This document shows, piece by piece, positions 10,201-16,310 of a stretch of 64,000 nucleotides of DNA. A program made the translations under genes and the position numbers. The stretch is from Arthrobacter sp. MYb227 (lineage in GTDB: Bacteria; Actinomycetota; Actinomycetes; Actinomycetales; Micrococcaceae). The stretch spans positions 248,001-312,000 of the forward strand of contig NZ_PCPT01000001.1 in the NCBI RefSeq assembly GCF_002975435.1, read 5' to 3'. The notes under the pieces are model-generated. The model saw only the letters and a program-made list of their open reading frames with translations, did no database searches and was not told the DNA's origin. Position 1 is the first letter of the stretch. Each line of letters opens with the position of its first letter.

Positions 10201-10587
10201 TTGTGGCAGGAGTCCATCAAGTCGTGCTCGACGAATCAAGTCAAAGGCGTACGCGGACCAGGTACGCACCGCCGGTTCGGAAAAGGTCTGATCAGTACTT
10301 GCCGAGAGATCATCACGCAACTGAGCGGCACCAAGACGCGTGGGAGCCAGCACTAAGAGGTTGCCTGGGTCTAGCCCCCGATCCAGCCGTGAGGTCAGCG
10401 CGCGCAATAAGGTGGTAGTTTTTCCGGTTCCCGGCGCACCAAGGACCAATAACGGGCCGTGACCCGCCGCGGCATCAATTACCTGACGCTGGGCGGCATC
10501 ATCCGCGAATTCGGGAACGAGCGTGAAGGTTTTGGAACTGCTGGGCGCATGATCGGGCGTCATGGAATTCTCCATTGTCGAACTCAT
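7231..10587 (-). CDS. adnA: AdnA subunit of the AdnAB helicase-nuclease
   Basis: 1118 residues. N-terminal SF1 motor with Walker A GAPGTGKT (50-57); motif II reads MVDDLQEANPAQ instead of DExxQ, matching the weaker AdnA motor known in mycobacteria. The C-terminal RecB-family nuclease shows LLRGVVDRVEVD, VVDLKTGK and HPQLGAYQ, so nuclease residues are kept. The end carries CRLPSICPLC (C-x5-C-x2-C), the usual three C-terminal ligands of an AddB/AdnA-type 4Fe-4S cluster, but the first ligand position, normally CPL in front of the nuclease domain, reads NSPLNWF: Ser replaces Cys. The only other Cys is in VVCIAVAS, elsewhere. Starts 8 bases after the ATL stop; the GAGAG upstream is a weak ribosome site. 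Overlaps adnB. Confidence 0.92.
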   Translation of the reverse strand: MSSTMENSMTPDHAPSSSKTFTLVPEFADDAAQRQVIDAAAGHGPLLVLGAPGTGKTTTLLRALTSRLDRGLDPGNLLVLAPTRLGAAQLRDDLSASTDQTFSEPAVRTWSAYAFDLIRRARLDGLLPQLQRPPRLLSGPEQDTLIGHLLEGHAQGFTPGPAWPSSLGEAVGTRGFRKELRELFDRVSEHGLDAGSLQDLGESLGRGEWVAAAQFYQEYQDLLDLGSAEAFDPAGLIAQAAYLLEANPEFLATEHRRLHLVMVDDLQEANPAQQRLLAMLARGRDLVAFAVPDNVVQGFRGARPDLLNDFSVLHGSDAAPAKIIELATSYRLNAGLGKAWGRVARRIPLSAGAAGRTLNIVEEMVDANLAVTGSADVHEATGLMEAQELSAAQGAGQLDVAVPSTEALEVLVVDSPIHEQRLVAQRILEEHLMGDRPLDSMAVVLRNGGQVRAMAKYLAGNGIAVNTPPAETPLREEPVVRPLLDLMSLALDPDAVPDPLLLTELLMSRYANATALDIRRLRQGLRRHEVAQRGNRSSAELLTGMLDELELLETMGREAAGARRLARMYQALKAELASASVNAETALWSLWAASGMSEKWSAAALEGGVLGERADHDLDAMLAIFQSAERFVDQLPGSSVQQFVDHVLGQELPMDTLANRGGSAASVQVLTTAAAAGRQWDLVLIPGMQEGIWPNTKLRGELLGGGALSDVIEHGPQILPTRNIAARLRETRADELRTFANAISRARQKVVCIAVASEESQPSSFLDIVDPAGAVESRRPIFVPRPRTLGALVAELRQAAEATALDPGRAPLHHDAASALGLLLTARHRVRGVHPANWWGLARATSQGPVTALDAPAKVSPSKVESVMNSPLNWFVQAAGGEAATDFARSLGTLVHSIAEEHPEASGGEYLAVLETRWPELEMPDNWEGARDKERAEAMLKKLAQYSILMRGENRRLIGREIAFEVELHGQARDALLRGVVDRVEVDESGNPWVVDLKTGKSQPSGKDVARHPQLGAYQAAIINGALSGKTSEELSTTPAGASLVQLGTNTKSPREQAQPAITDEDWATPMVLEAARLMGEADFLSRHDPARGGRSGSSCRLPSICPLCSEGKQVTEP

Positions 10588-10595
10588 ACTCTCTA

Positions 10596-11108
10596 CTAGA
10601 TCAGCCGGCGGCGACGTTTTGCCATTGAAGGGATGGGCAACGAGGCACTAATCGCGTCAATGCGCTGATGTGCACCTTCATCGGGCTGCCAGCGAGCCTG
10701 GGCCATGACGACCTTGCCATGACGCAGCACCGTGTCCTCGGCATCCCACTGCAACAGCGCCATGGCTTGCAGATCCGCGCGCAGTGTTCCGTCGGCTCGC
10801 AAAACTCGCCACCAACACACGCTATGTCCGGATCCTGCCATGGCCGCACCTACCTGCCGCGGACCACCGCTGCCCAGCAACTCAGCAATATCCCCATAGG
10901 AAAGCACCTTGCCCGGCGGGATCAGTGCGGCAACGGCAAAGACGGCCTCAGCGTATTCAAGCCCTCCAGCAAATTCCTGTGCCATTCTTGTTTCGGTTCC
11001 CGCATCGGCATCAGTGCTCGGGTCCGCTGATATATCCGGATCGGAGGTAAAGCCGTCTCCGACCCGGTTATCCTGTGCGGAAGTGGAAACTGATGCATCA
11101 TGAACCAT
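10596..11108 (-). CDS. Alkyltransferase-like (ATL) DNA-binding protein
   Basis: 170 residues. From about residue 52 it is an MGMT C-terminal-type domain with the helix-turn-helix stretch YGDIAELLGSGGPRQVGAAM. The catalytic PCHR motif of O6-alkylguanine transferases is CWWRV here (98-102): Trp99 occupies the alkyl-acceptor position. This identifies an ATL, which binds O6-alkylguanine and hands it to excision repair without removing the group. A Cys sits one residue earlier, where Pro is usual. The first 45 residues are acidic and probably disordered; ATG 10985 (MAQEFAGG) is a reasonable alternative start. It heads the adnA-adnB operon; M. tuberculosis has a homologous gene (Rv3204) near adnAB. 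Confidence 0.82.
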   Translation of the reverse strand: MVHDASVSTSAQDNRVGDGFTSDPDISADPSTDADAGTETRMAQEFAGGLEYAEAVFAVAALIPPGKVLSYGDIAELLGSGGPRQVGAAMAGSGHSVCWWRVLRADGTLRADLQAMALLQWDAEDTVLRHGKVVMAQARWQPDEGAHQRIDAISASLPIPSMAKRRRRLI

Positions 11109-11248
11109 GCTTCAAATCTAGCCGTGTTTATTCCTTGCGGAGCCGGCCGACACAGATCCCTCGGCTCGTGCCCCACACCAACGCCGATTTTCGCTTCAGC
11201 GGTGGTGCGATAAGCCAAAGTGTCGCTAATCCCCGGTAGCGTTGATAT
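11109..11248. promoter_or_regulatory. Divergent promoter region ATL-adnAB / exonuclease
   Basis: 140 bases between the ATL start and the exonuclease start on the opposite strand. Both promoters must lie here or inside the neighbours; I cannot pick reliable boxes. Confidence 0.4.
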
Positions 11249-11929
11249 ATGACTTCTTGGCATACTCTCCCCCGCGCCGCGTTCGACCTAGAGACAACCG
11301 GTCGCGATCCGCTGGACGCACGCATCGTCACGGCTTCCATCGTCGTGGTCAATGGCCGCTCCGATATCCTGCAGTCCAAGGAATGGTTGGTGAACCCAGG
11401 GGTATCAATCCCCGAGGAGGCCAGCGAAATCCACGGCATTTCAACCGCCAAGGCCCAGGCCGAGGGCATGGATGCGGCAACCGCCGTGGCAGAAATCTCC
11501 GCCTTCCTTGCAGATCTGTTCCAGACCATGCCGGTCATGGCCTTCAACGCCGCCTACGATTTCACGGTGATGGACCGCGAAGCCAAGCGCTACGGGATCA
11601 CCCCGCTGACTCCAACCCCGGTCATTGACCCCTACATCATTGACAAGCAGGTCGATAAGTACCGCCGTGGCAAGCGCAACCTCTCGGTCATGAGCGAGTT
11701 CTACGGCGTGCCGCTGCTCAATGCGCACACCTCGGCCGCCGATGCCGCAGCAACTATTGGCATTGCTGATGTGCTTGCCACCAAGTACCCGCAGCTGCAG
11801 ATTGACCCACTGGAACTGCACGGTTCCCAGGTAACGTGGGCCGCGCAACAAGCAGCGGGCCTACAGGAATTCTTCCGCCGCAAGAACCCGGATGCAGTTG
11901 TCGATGGCCAGTGGCCGGTGCGTAACTAG
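11249..11929 (+). CDS. DnaQ-fold (DEDDh) 3'-5' exonuclease
   Basis: 226 residues, a free-standing exonuclease domain. Catalytic motifs: Exo I FDLETTGRDP (Asp13, Glu15), Exo II MAFNAAYDFTVM, Exo III HTSAADAAAT (the His and Asp of DEDDh). Homologues act as proofreading subunits or as RNA/DNA trimming exonucleases; sequence alone does not decide. The gene stands alone between the divergent ATL operon and a hairpin at 11977-12025. ATG 11249 has no clear ribosome site and may be read from a short leader. Confidence 0.85.
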   Translation: MTSWHTLPRAAFDLETTGRDPLDARIVTASIVVVNGRSDILQSKEWLVNPGVSIPEEASEIHGISTAKAQAEGMDAATAVAEISAFLADLFQTMPVMAFNAAYDFTVMDREAKRYGITPLTPTPVIDPYIIDKQVDKYRRGKRNLSVMSEFYGVPLLNAHTSAADAAATIGIADVLATKYPQLQIDPLELHGSQVTWAAQQAAGLQEFFRRKNPDAVVDGQWPVRN

Positions 11930-11976
11930 CTACCACGCAACTAGAAGCGCATAGCTACCCCCCTGGTCGGATTCAT

Positions 11977-12025
11977 AAATACCCGGTGACCTGCCCACCA
12001 ACGTGAGTGAGGTCACCGGGTATTT
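11977..12025 (+). terminator. Hairpin downstream of the exonuclease gene
   Basis: Perfect 16-bp stem, arms 11977-11992 and 12010-12025 (AAATACCCGGTGACCT and its complement), 17-base loop, no U-tract after it. Confidence 0.7.
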
Positions 12026-12157
12026 CTGTGCCCCCAATCACCAGCAAAATCAGCATCATATCGGCGTATTCTTCGATAATTTTGCGCTCATCACATACAT
12101 TCATCGACCGCGGGTGCGTAAACGGGGCCCACGCGCGCGATATTTCGCCAAATTACC

Positions 12158-12176
12158 ACGATTGCGCCGTAATCGT
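12158..12176. promoter_or_regulatory. Inverted repeat upstream of metN (candidate operator)
   Basis: ACGATT-N7-AATCGT about 60 bases before the metN start, in a 210-base leader with no other clear signal. I see no recognisable SAM-riboswitch core and no match to the known McbR operator. Operator function is inference. Confidence 0.3.
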
Positions 12177-12237
12177 TCGATGATGCTTCAATGTGTAGTA
12201 CCCCATTTCTTTTTTGATTCCCAAGGACACCCCCCTT

Positions 12238-13230
12238 TTGATCACAGTTACAGACCTGCGCAAGGAATACCGGCAAGGCGACCGCACAGTCGTTGCCCTC
12301 GACGGTGTTTCCCTGCACGTTGATGCCGGCCGCATTCACGGCATCATTGGCCATTCCGGCGCCGGAAAATCAACGCTCGTGCGTTGCCTAACCCTGCTGG
12401 ACCGTCCCACTTCCGGGTCGGTGGCAGTGAACAACAAGGAACTTGCCAACGTTTCCGATGCCGATCTGCGCACCGCGCGTCGGCGCATCGGCATGGTGTT
12501 CCAGCATGCAAACCTGCTGGATTCGCGCACCACCGCGCAGAATGTTGCCTTCCCGCTAGAACTCATCGGTACCCCCAAGGCCCAGATCAAGGCCAAGGTC
12601 GCCGAACTTCTTGAACTTGTGGGCCTGAGTAATTTTGCCGATGCCTACCCTTCCCAGCTTTCCGGTGGCCAACGCCAGCGCGTGGGCATTGCCCGTGCCC
12701 TGTGCTCGGATCCCGATGTGCTGCTCTGCGATGAACCGACAAGCGCACTTGACCCGAAGACCACCGACGAGATCCTTGATCTGATCAAGTCGGTGCGTGA
12801 CCGGTTGAACCTCACGGTGCTGATCATTACCCACGAGATGAACGTCGTGAAGCAAGCCTGTGACTCGGTGTCCCTGCTGGAGGCAGGACGCATCGTCGAA
12901 CACGGCGATATTGCAGAGGTCGTGGCCGACCCGACCGGCCGCCTATCCAAGGCACTATTGCCGATGCCCGGCGAACTACCCAACGATCTGCCCGCCGGCA
13001 CGGTTCTAGATTTGCTCTACTCCGGCTCCCAGGCCAGCGAACCGGTGATCTCCTCGATCGCCCGCACCTTCGACGTGGACGTGAATGTGCTGGCAGGCTC
13101 GGTAGAGCACCTGGGCATTCACCAATTTGCGCACCTACGCATTGCCCTTCCGCTTGGCGCGGATATCCCCGCCATCACCGCACATCTAATCGCCAATGGC
13201 GTTGCAGTTACCGCCAAGGAGGCCAAGTAA
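12238..13230 (+). CDS. metN: Methionine ABC importer ATP-binding protein MetN
   Basis: 330-residue ATPase of the D/L-methionine importer. Walker A GHSGAGKST (38-46), signature LSGGQRQRVGIARAL, Walker [14 protein letters not shown] and H-loop IITHEM, followed by a C-terminal NIL domain (about residues 255-330), the methionine-sensing domain that trans-inhibits MetN transporters. I choose TTG 12238 (MITVTDLRKEYRQ) because AAGGA lies ten bases upstream; TTG 12214 adds eight residues but has no ribosome site. metI follows after 3 bases. Confidence 0.95.
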   Translation: MITVTDLRKEYRQGDRTVVALDGVSLHVDAGRIHGIIGHSGAGKSTLVRCLTLLDRPTSGSVAVNNKELANVSDADLRTARRRIGMVFQHANLLDSRTTAQNVAFPLELIGTPKAQIKAKVAELLELVGLSNFADAYPSQLSGGQRQRVGIARALCSDPDVLLCDEPTSALDPKTTDEILDLIKSVRDRLNLTVLIITHEMNVVKQACDSVSLLEAGRIVEHGDIAEVVADPTGRLSKALLPMPGELPNDLPAGTVLDLLYSGSQASEPVISSIARTFDVDVNVLAGSVEHLGIHQFAHLRIALPLGADIPAITAHLIANGVAVTAKEAK

Positions 13231-13233
13231 GCC

Positions 13234-13914
13234 ATGGACTTCCTCAATGATTTGATGACCAACCCCGGCATCACCAAGGCCATGTGGCCAGCAACCCTCG
13301 AAACCCTGCAGATGGTTGCCATCTCCGGTATCTTCACCGCGCTAATTGGCCTGCCGCTGGGCATCTTGCTGCTGAACACTGCCAAAGATGGGCTGACCCC
13401 CAACAAGACGCTGAACTTCGTGCTTTCGGGCATCATCGTGAACATCACCCGTTCCATCCCGTTCGCGATCCTGATGGTTTCACTGATCCCCTTTGCTAAA
13501 TTCATCGTCGGTGTCTCGTTGGGTCCGGTCGCTGCCTCGGTCTCGCTGACCATTGGCACCATCCCGTTCTTTGCCCGACTGGTAGAAACCGCGCTACGTG
13601 AAGTGTCTACCGGCAAGATCGATGCAGCACTGGTCATGGGTTCGACAAAGATGCAGATCATCCGCAAGGTACTGGTTCCTGAAGCCATGCCGGGCATTAT
13701 CGCCGCATCCACCACCACGCTTGTCACGCTCATCGGATACTCGGCCATGGCCGGTCTGGTTGGCGGCGGCGGTTTAGGCCGTCTGGCCTACAACTACGGC
13801 TTCCAGCGTTACGAACCGGCAATCATGGTGGTCACCATCGTGATCATGGTGCTGATGGTGCAGATCGTACAGATCATCGGCGATCGCATCGCCCGCCTGG
13901 TCGATCACCGCTAG
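13234..13914 (+). CDS. metI: Methionine ABC importer permease MetI
   Basis: 226-residue inner-membrane permease with five predicted hydrophobic segments and the coupling-helix region AALVMGSTKMQIIRKVLVPE that contacts MetN. It starts 3 bases after metN, and its ribosome site AAGGAGG (13213-13219) lies inside the end of metN. Followed after about 160 bases by metQ. Confidence 0.94.
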   Translation: MDFLNDLMTNPGITKAMWPATLETLQMVAISGIFTALIGLPLGILLLNTAKDGLTPNKTLNFVLSGIIVNITRSIPFAILMVSLIPFAKFIVGVSLGPVAASVSLTIGTIPFFARLVETALREVSTGKIDAALVMGSTKMQIIRKVLVPEAMPGIIAASTTTLVTLIGYSAMAGLVGGGGLGRLAYNYGFQRYEPAIMVVTIVIMVLMVQIVQIIGDRIARLVDHR

Positions 13915-13992
13915 GCCCAGCCGGCAGAACACCAACGGGCAGTACCCTCCGGTGCTCCCCACCCAAACTTCCGGAAGGCCTCGTCCTCCGGC

Positions 13993-14021
13993 GCGCAGCC
14001 AGTAGCCGCTAGCCGCGTTAG
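13993..14021 (+). repeat. Leader repeat, copy 1 (before first metQ)
   Basis: 29-base element shared with 15123-15151; the core CAGTAGCCGCTAGC is identical and followed by YGCGTTAG. It ends 51 bases before the first metQ ATG. The core can form an imperfect stem. It may be a regulatory or mRNA-leader element copied with the gene. Confidence 0.6.
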
Positions 14022-14072
14022 CAATCCCCGGTGCCAAGTACACCGGTAATGACTGAAAAGGAAACGCATTCC

Positions 14073-14924
14073 ATGCGTAAGAAACTCGCACTCTCCATCA
14101 GCGGCGTCGCAATCTTGTTTGCGCTGTCCGCGTGCGGCGGCGGCACCGCTCCCAGCGTCGATTTGAACGCCACGCTTGACCCGGCCACCCCGACCATCGT
14201 GAAGGTCGGAGCCAGCCCGGTTCCACAGGCACAGGTCCTTGAGTTCATTGACGAAAACCTTGCCAAAGCCGCCGGCATCGACCTGGTCATCACCGAATTC
14301 GATGACTACCAGCTGCCAAACACCGCGTTGAGCGATGGCTCGATCGACGCTAACTTCTTCCAGCACGTGCCGTTCTTCGAGGATCAGGTCAAGACCAAGG
14401 GCTACAAGCTGGAGCACGGCGCGGGTATCTTGCTTGAACCGCTAACCGCGTTCTCCAAGAAATTTGCCGATGCCGCCGCGGTCACCAACGGTTCCACCGT
14501 GGTATTGATGAACGATCCAACCAACCAGGTTCGCGGTCTGCGCGTGCTCGAGGGTGCCGGGCTGCTCAGCGGTATCGAAGACAATGACTCGGTGCTCAGC
14601 GTCGAAACCGACGCAGCCAAGAACCCTAAGCAGCTGAAGTTCCAGGAAGTAAACGCGGAGCAGGTTCCTAAGTTCTACCAAGAAGACCCCTCGGTGGGAG
14701 TTGCCGTTGTCAATGGCAACTACATCAAGCAGGCGAAGCTGAACATGGATGAGGTCATCGCCGTGGAACCGACCGACAACAACCCGAACGCCAATATCCT
14801 GGCCTGGCGCACCGATGAAAAGACCACCGCCATCACTAAGCTCGATGAGTTGCTGCACTCCGACGAGGTCCGCAACTACATTAAGACCAATTGGCCCAAG
14901 GGCGACGTCATTCCGGCCTTCTAG
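14073..14924 (+). CDS. metQ: Methionine-binding lipoprotein MetQ (copy 1)
   Basis: 283-residue substrate-binding protein of the NlpA/MetQ family, secreted and lipid-anchored: signal MRKKLALSISGVAILF and lipobox LSAC with Cys21. Family landmarks are KVGASPVPQAQ, DANFFQHVPF and NGNYI. ATG 14073 is preceded by AAAGGAAA at 14057-14064; the open frame extends back to 14031 but would disrupt the signal peptide. It delivers methionine to MetI/MetN. Confidence 0.93.
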   Translation: MRKKLALSISGVAILFALSACGGGTAPSVDLNATLDPATPTIVKVGASPVPQAQVLEFIDENLAKAAGIDLVITEFDDYQLPNTALSDGSIDANFFQHVPFFEDQVKTKGYKLEHGAGILLEPLTAFSKKFADAAAVTNGSTVVLMNDPTNQVRGLRVLEGAGLLSGIEDNDSVLSVETDAAKNPKQLKFQEVNAEQVPKFYQEDPSVGVAVVNGNYIKQAKLNMDEVIAVEPTDNNPNANILAWRTDEKTTAITKLDELLHSDEVRNYIKTNWPKGDVIPAF

Positions 14925-14948
14925 CTCGGTATTGATCAGTTAAGACCC

Positions 14949-14990
14949 ATGAAGATGGTGCGGCGGTTCCGGCCGCCACACCATCTTCAT
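14949..14990 (+). terminator. Hairpin between the two metQ genes
   Basis: Very stable hairpin with arms 14949-14966 and 14973-14990 (12-bp ATGAAGATGGTG arm continued by CGGCGG/CCGCC), 25 bases after the first metQ stop and not followed by a U-tract. It may limit read-through into copy 2 or protect the upstream 3' end. Confidence 0.6.
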
Positions 14991-15122
14991 CCCCCTGGGG
15001 GTGCATGATCCCGATGCATAGTTCCGCGGATTGTCTATCACCCCCAGCTTTTCCATCGCAGTATCCCCTTGAAACACAGAATGTGTTTTTTCGTGATTTT
15101 TCGGCGGCTCACCCCCGCCGGC

Positions 15123-15151
15123 ACGCAGTCAGTAGCCGCTAGCTGCGTTAG
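15123..15151 (+). repeat. Leader repeat, copy 2 (before second metQ)
   Basis: Second copy of the 29-base element at 13993-14021; differs at three or four positions. Ends 55 bases before the second metQ ATG. Its arms CGCAG/CTGCG pair perfectly in this copy. Confidence 0.6.
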
Positions 15152-15206
15152 TTGCCCCCAGTGTCCACTCGCACCGGGGGTCTTGATGAAAAGGAAACGC
15201 ATCACT

Positions 15207-16058
15207 ATGCGTAAGAAACTCGCACTTGCCCTCACCGGCGTTGCCACTTTGTTCGCGCTGACGGCTTGTGGTGGCGGCAATGCCGCTGCCCCCAGCGCAT
15301 CACAGAGCGGCGATGCGGCAGCACCGATCGTCGTCAAGGTTGGCGCCAGCCCAATCCCGCACGCCCAGATCCTCGAGTACATCGATGAGAACCTGGCAGC
15401 CAAGGCCGGCATCGATCTGGACATCACCGAAATCGACGACTACCAGACCCCAAACATCGCCCTGGCCGATAAGACCCTGGATGCCAACTTCTTCCAGACC
15501 CAGGCCTACCTCGATGATCAGATGAAGACCAAGGGCTACAAGTTTGAGCCGGGTGCCGGCGTACATGTGGAACCGCTGACCGCGTTCTCCAAACAGTTCA
15601 AGGACGTTGCCTCGGTGACCGAGGGCACCACGGTGCTGCTGAACAATGACCCGGTCAACCAGCTGCGTGGTCTACGCGTATTGGAAACCGCTGGCCTGCT
15701 GACCGGTCTTGAAGAAGGCGATTCGGCGTTGACCCTGACGGATAACGCCACCAAGAACCCCAAGAAGCTCACCTTCCAGGAAGTGAACTCGGAGCAGGTG
15801 CCCAAGTTCTACCAGGAAGACCCGAAGATCGGTCTGGCCATCATCAACGGTAACTACATCGTTGCCGCCAAGCTGAACCCCGAGGAAATCATCGCCCAGG
15901 AAGCGGCGGTCAATAACCCGAACGCCAACTTCCTGACCTGGCGTGCAGGCGAGAAGACCGAGGGCATCACCAAGCTCGAAGAACTCTTACACTCCGATGA
16001 GGTTCGCGACTACATCAAGAGCACCTGGACCGATGGCAGCGTACTTCCCGCCTTCTAA
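15207..16058 (+). CDS. metQ: Methionine-binding lipoprotein MetQ (copy 2)
   Basis: Paralogue of the preceding gene with the same length (283 residues) and, by eye, about two thirds identity; same N-terminus MRKKLALAL and lipobox LTAC (Cys21). ATG 15207 is preceded by AAAAGGAAA as in copy 1, so the frame upstream to 15069 is not coding. Substrate-site segments differ in places (QHVPFFEDQV in copy 1, QTQAYLDDQM here), which may give a different preference, for example D-methionine or a peptide; that is inference. One MetNI pair probably serves both. Confidence 0.92.
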   Translation: MRKKLALALTGVATLFALTACGGGNAAAPSASQSGDAAAPIVVKVGASPIPHAQILEYIDENLAAKAGIDLDITEIDDYQTPNIALADKTLDANFFQTQAYLDDQMKTKGYKFEPGAGVHVEPLTAFSKQFKDVASVTEGTTVLLNNDPVNQLRGLRVLETAGLLTGLEEGDSALTLTDNATKNPKKLTFQEVNSEQVPKFYQEDPKIGLAIINGNYIVAAKLNPEEIIAQEAAVNNPNANFLTWRAGEKTEGITKLEELLHSDEVRDYIKSTWTDGSVLPAF

Positions 16059-16119
16059 TCCCCCCGCTGTGCTTCTAGCTTCGGCAACTACGCAACACCA
16101 ACCGAACGCTGCACACGTT

Positions 16120-16176
16120 AATGCGCTGCCCATCCCTGGCCAACCGGCCGAGAAGTGGGCAGCGCATTGTTGTTTT
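16120..16176 (+). terminator. Rho-independent terminator of the met operon
   Basis: 13-bp stem with arms 16120-16132 and 16156-16168 (AATGCGCTGCCCA), followed by GTTGTTTTA. The one U-rich intrinsic terminator on this part of the strand. Confidence 0.85.
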
Positions 16177-16310
16177 ATGGGATCCGTTGTGGCTCGAATT
16201 TTCTTGACGGCGTTCTCGATGCCCCGCCAGCACGAACCACCAAGACGTTTCTTGTCCACAACCCCGCCGGTTCCGCCCCACGGTATCCCGCCCGGGAGCA
16301 TCATTGATTC

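Noticed and set aside
12026-12237. SAM riboswitch before metN
   Set aside because: No recognisable conserved core or pseudoknot; only a short inverted repeat.
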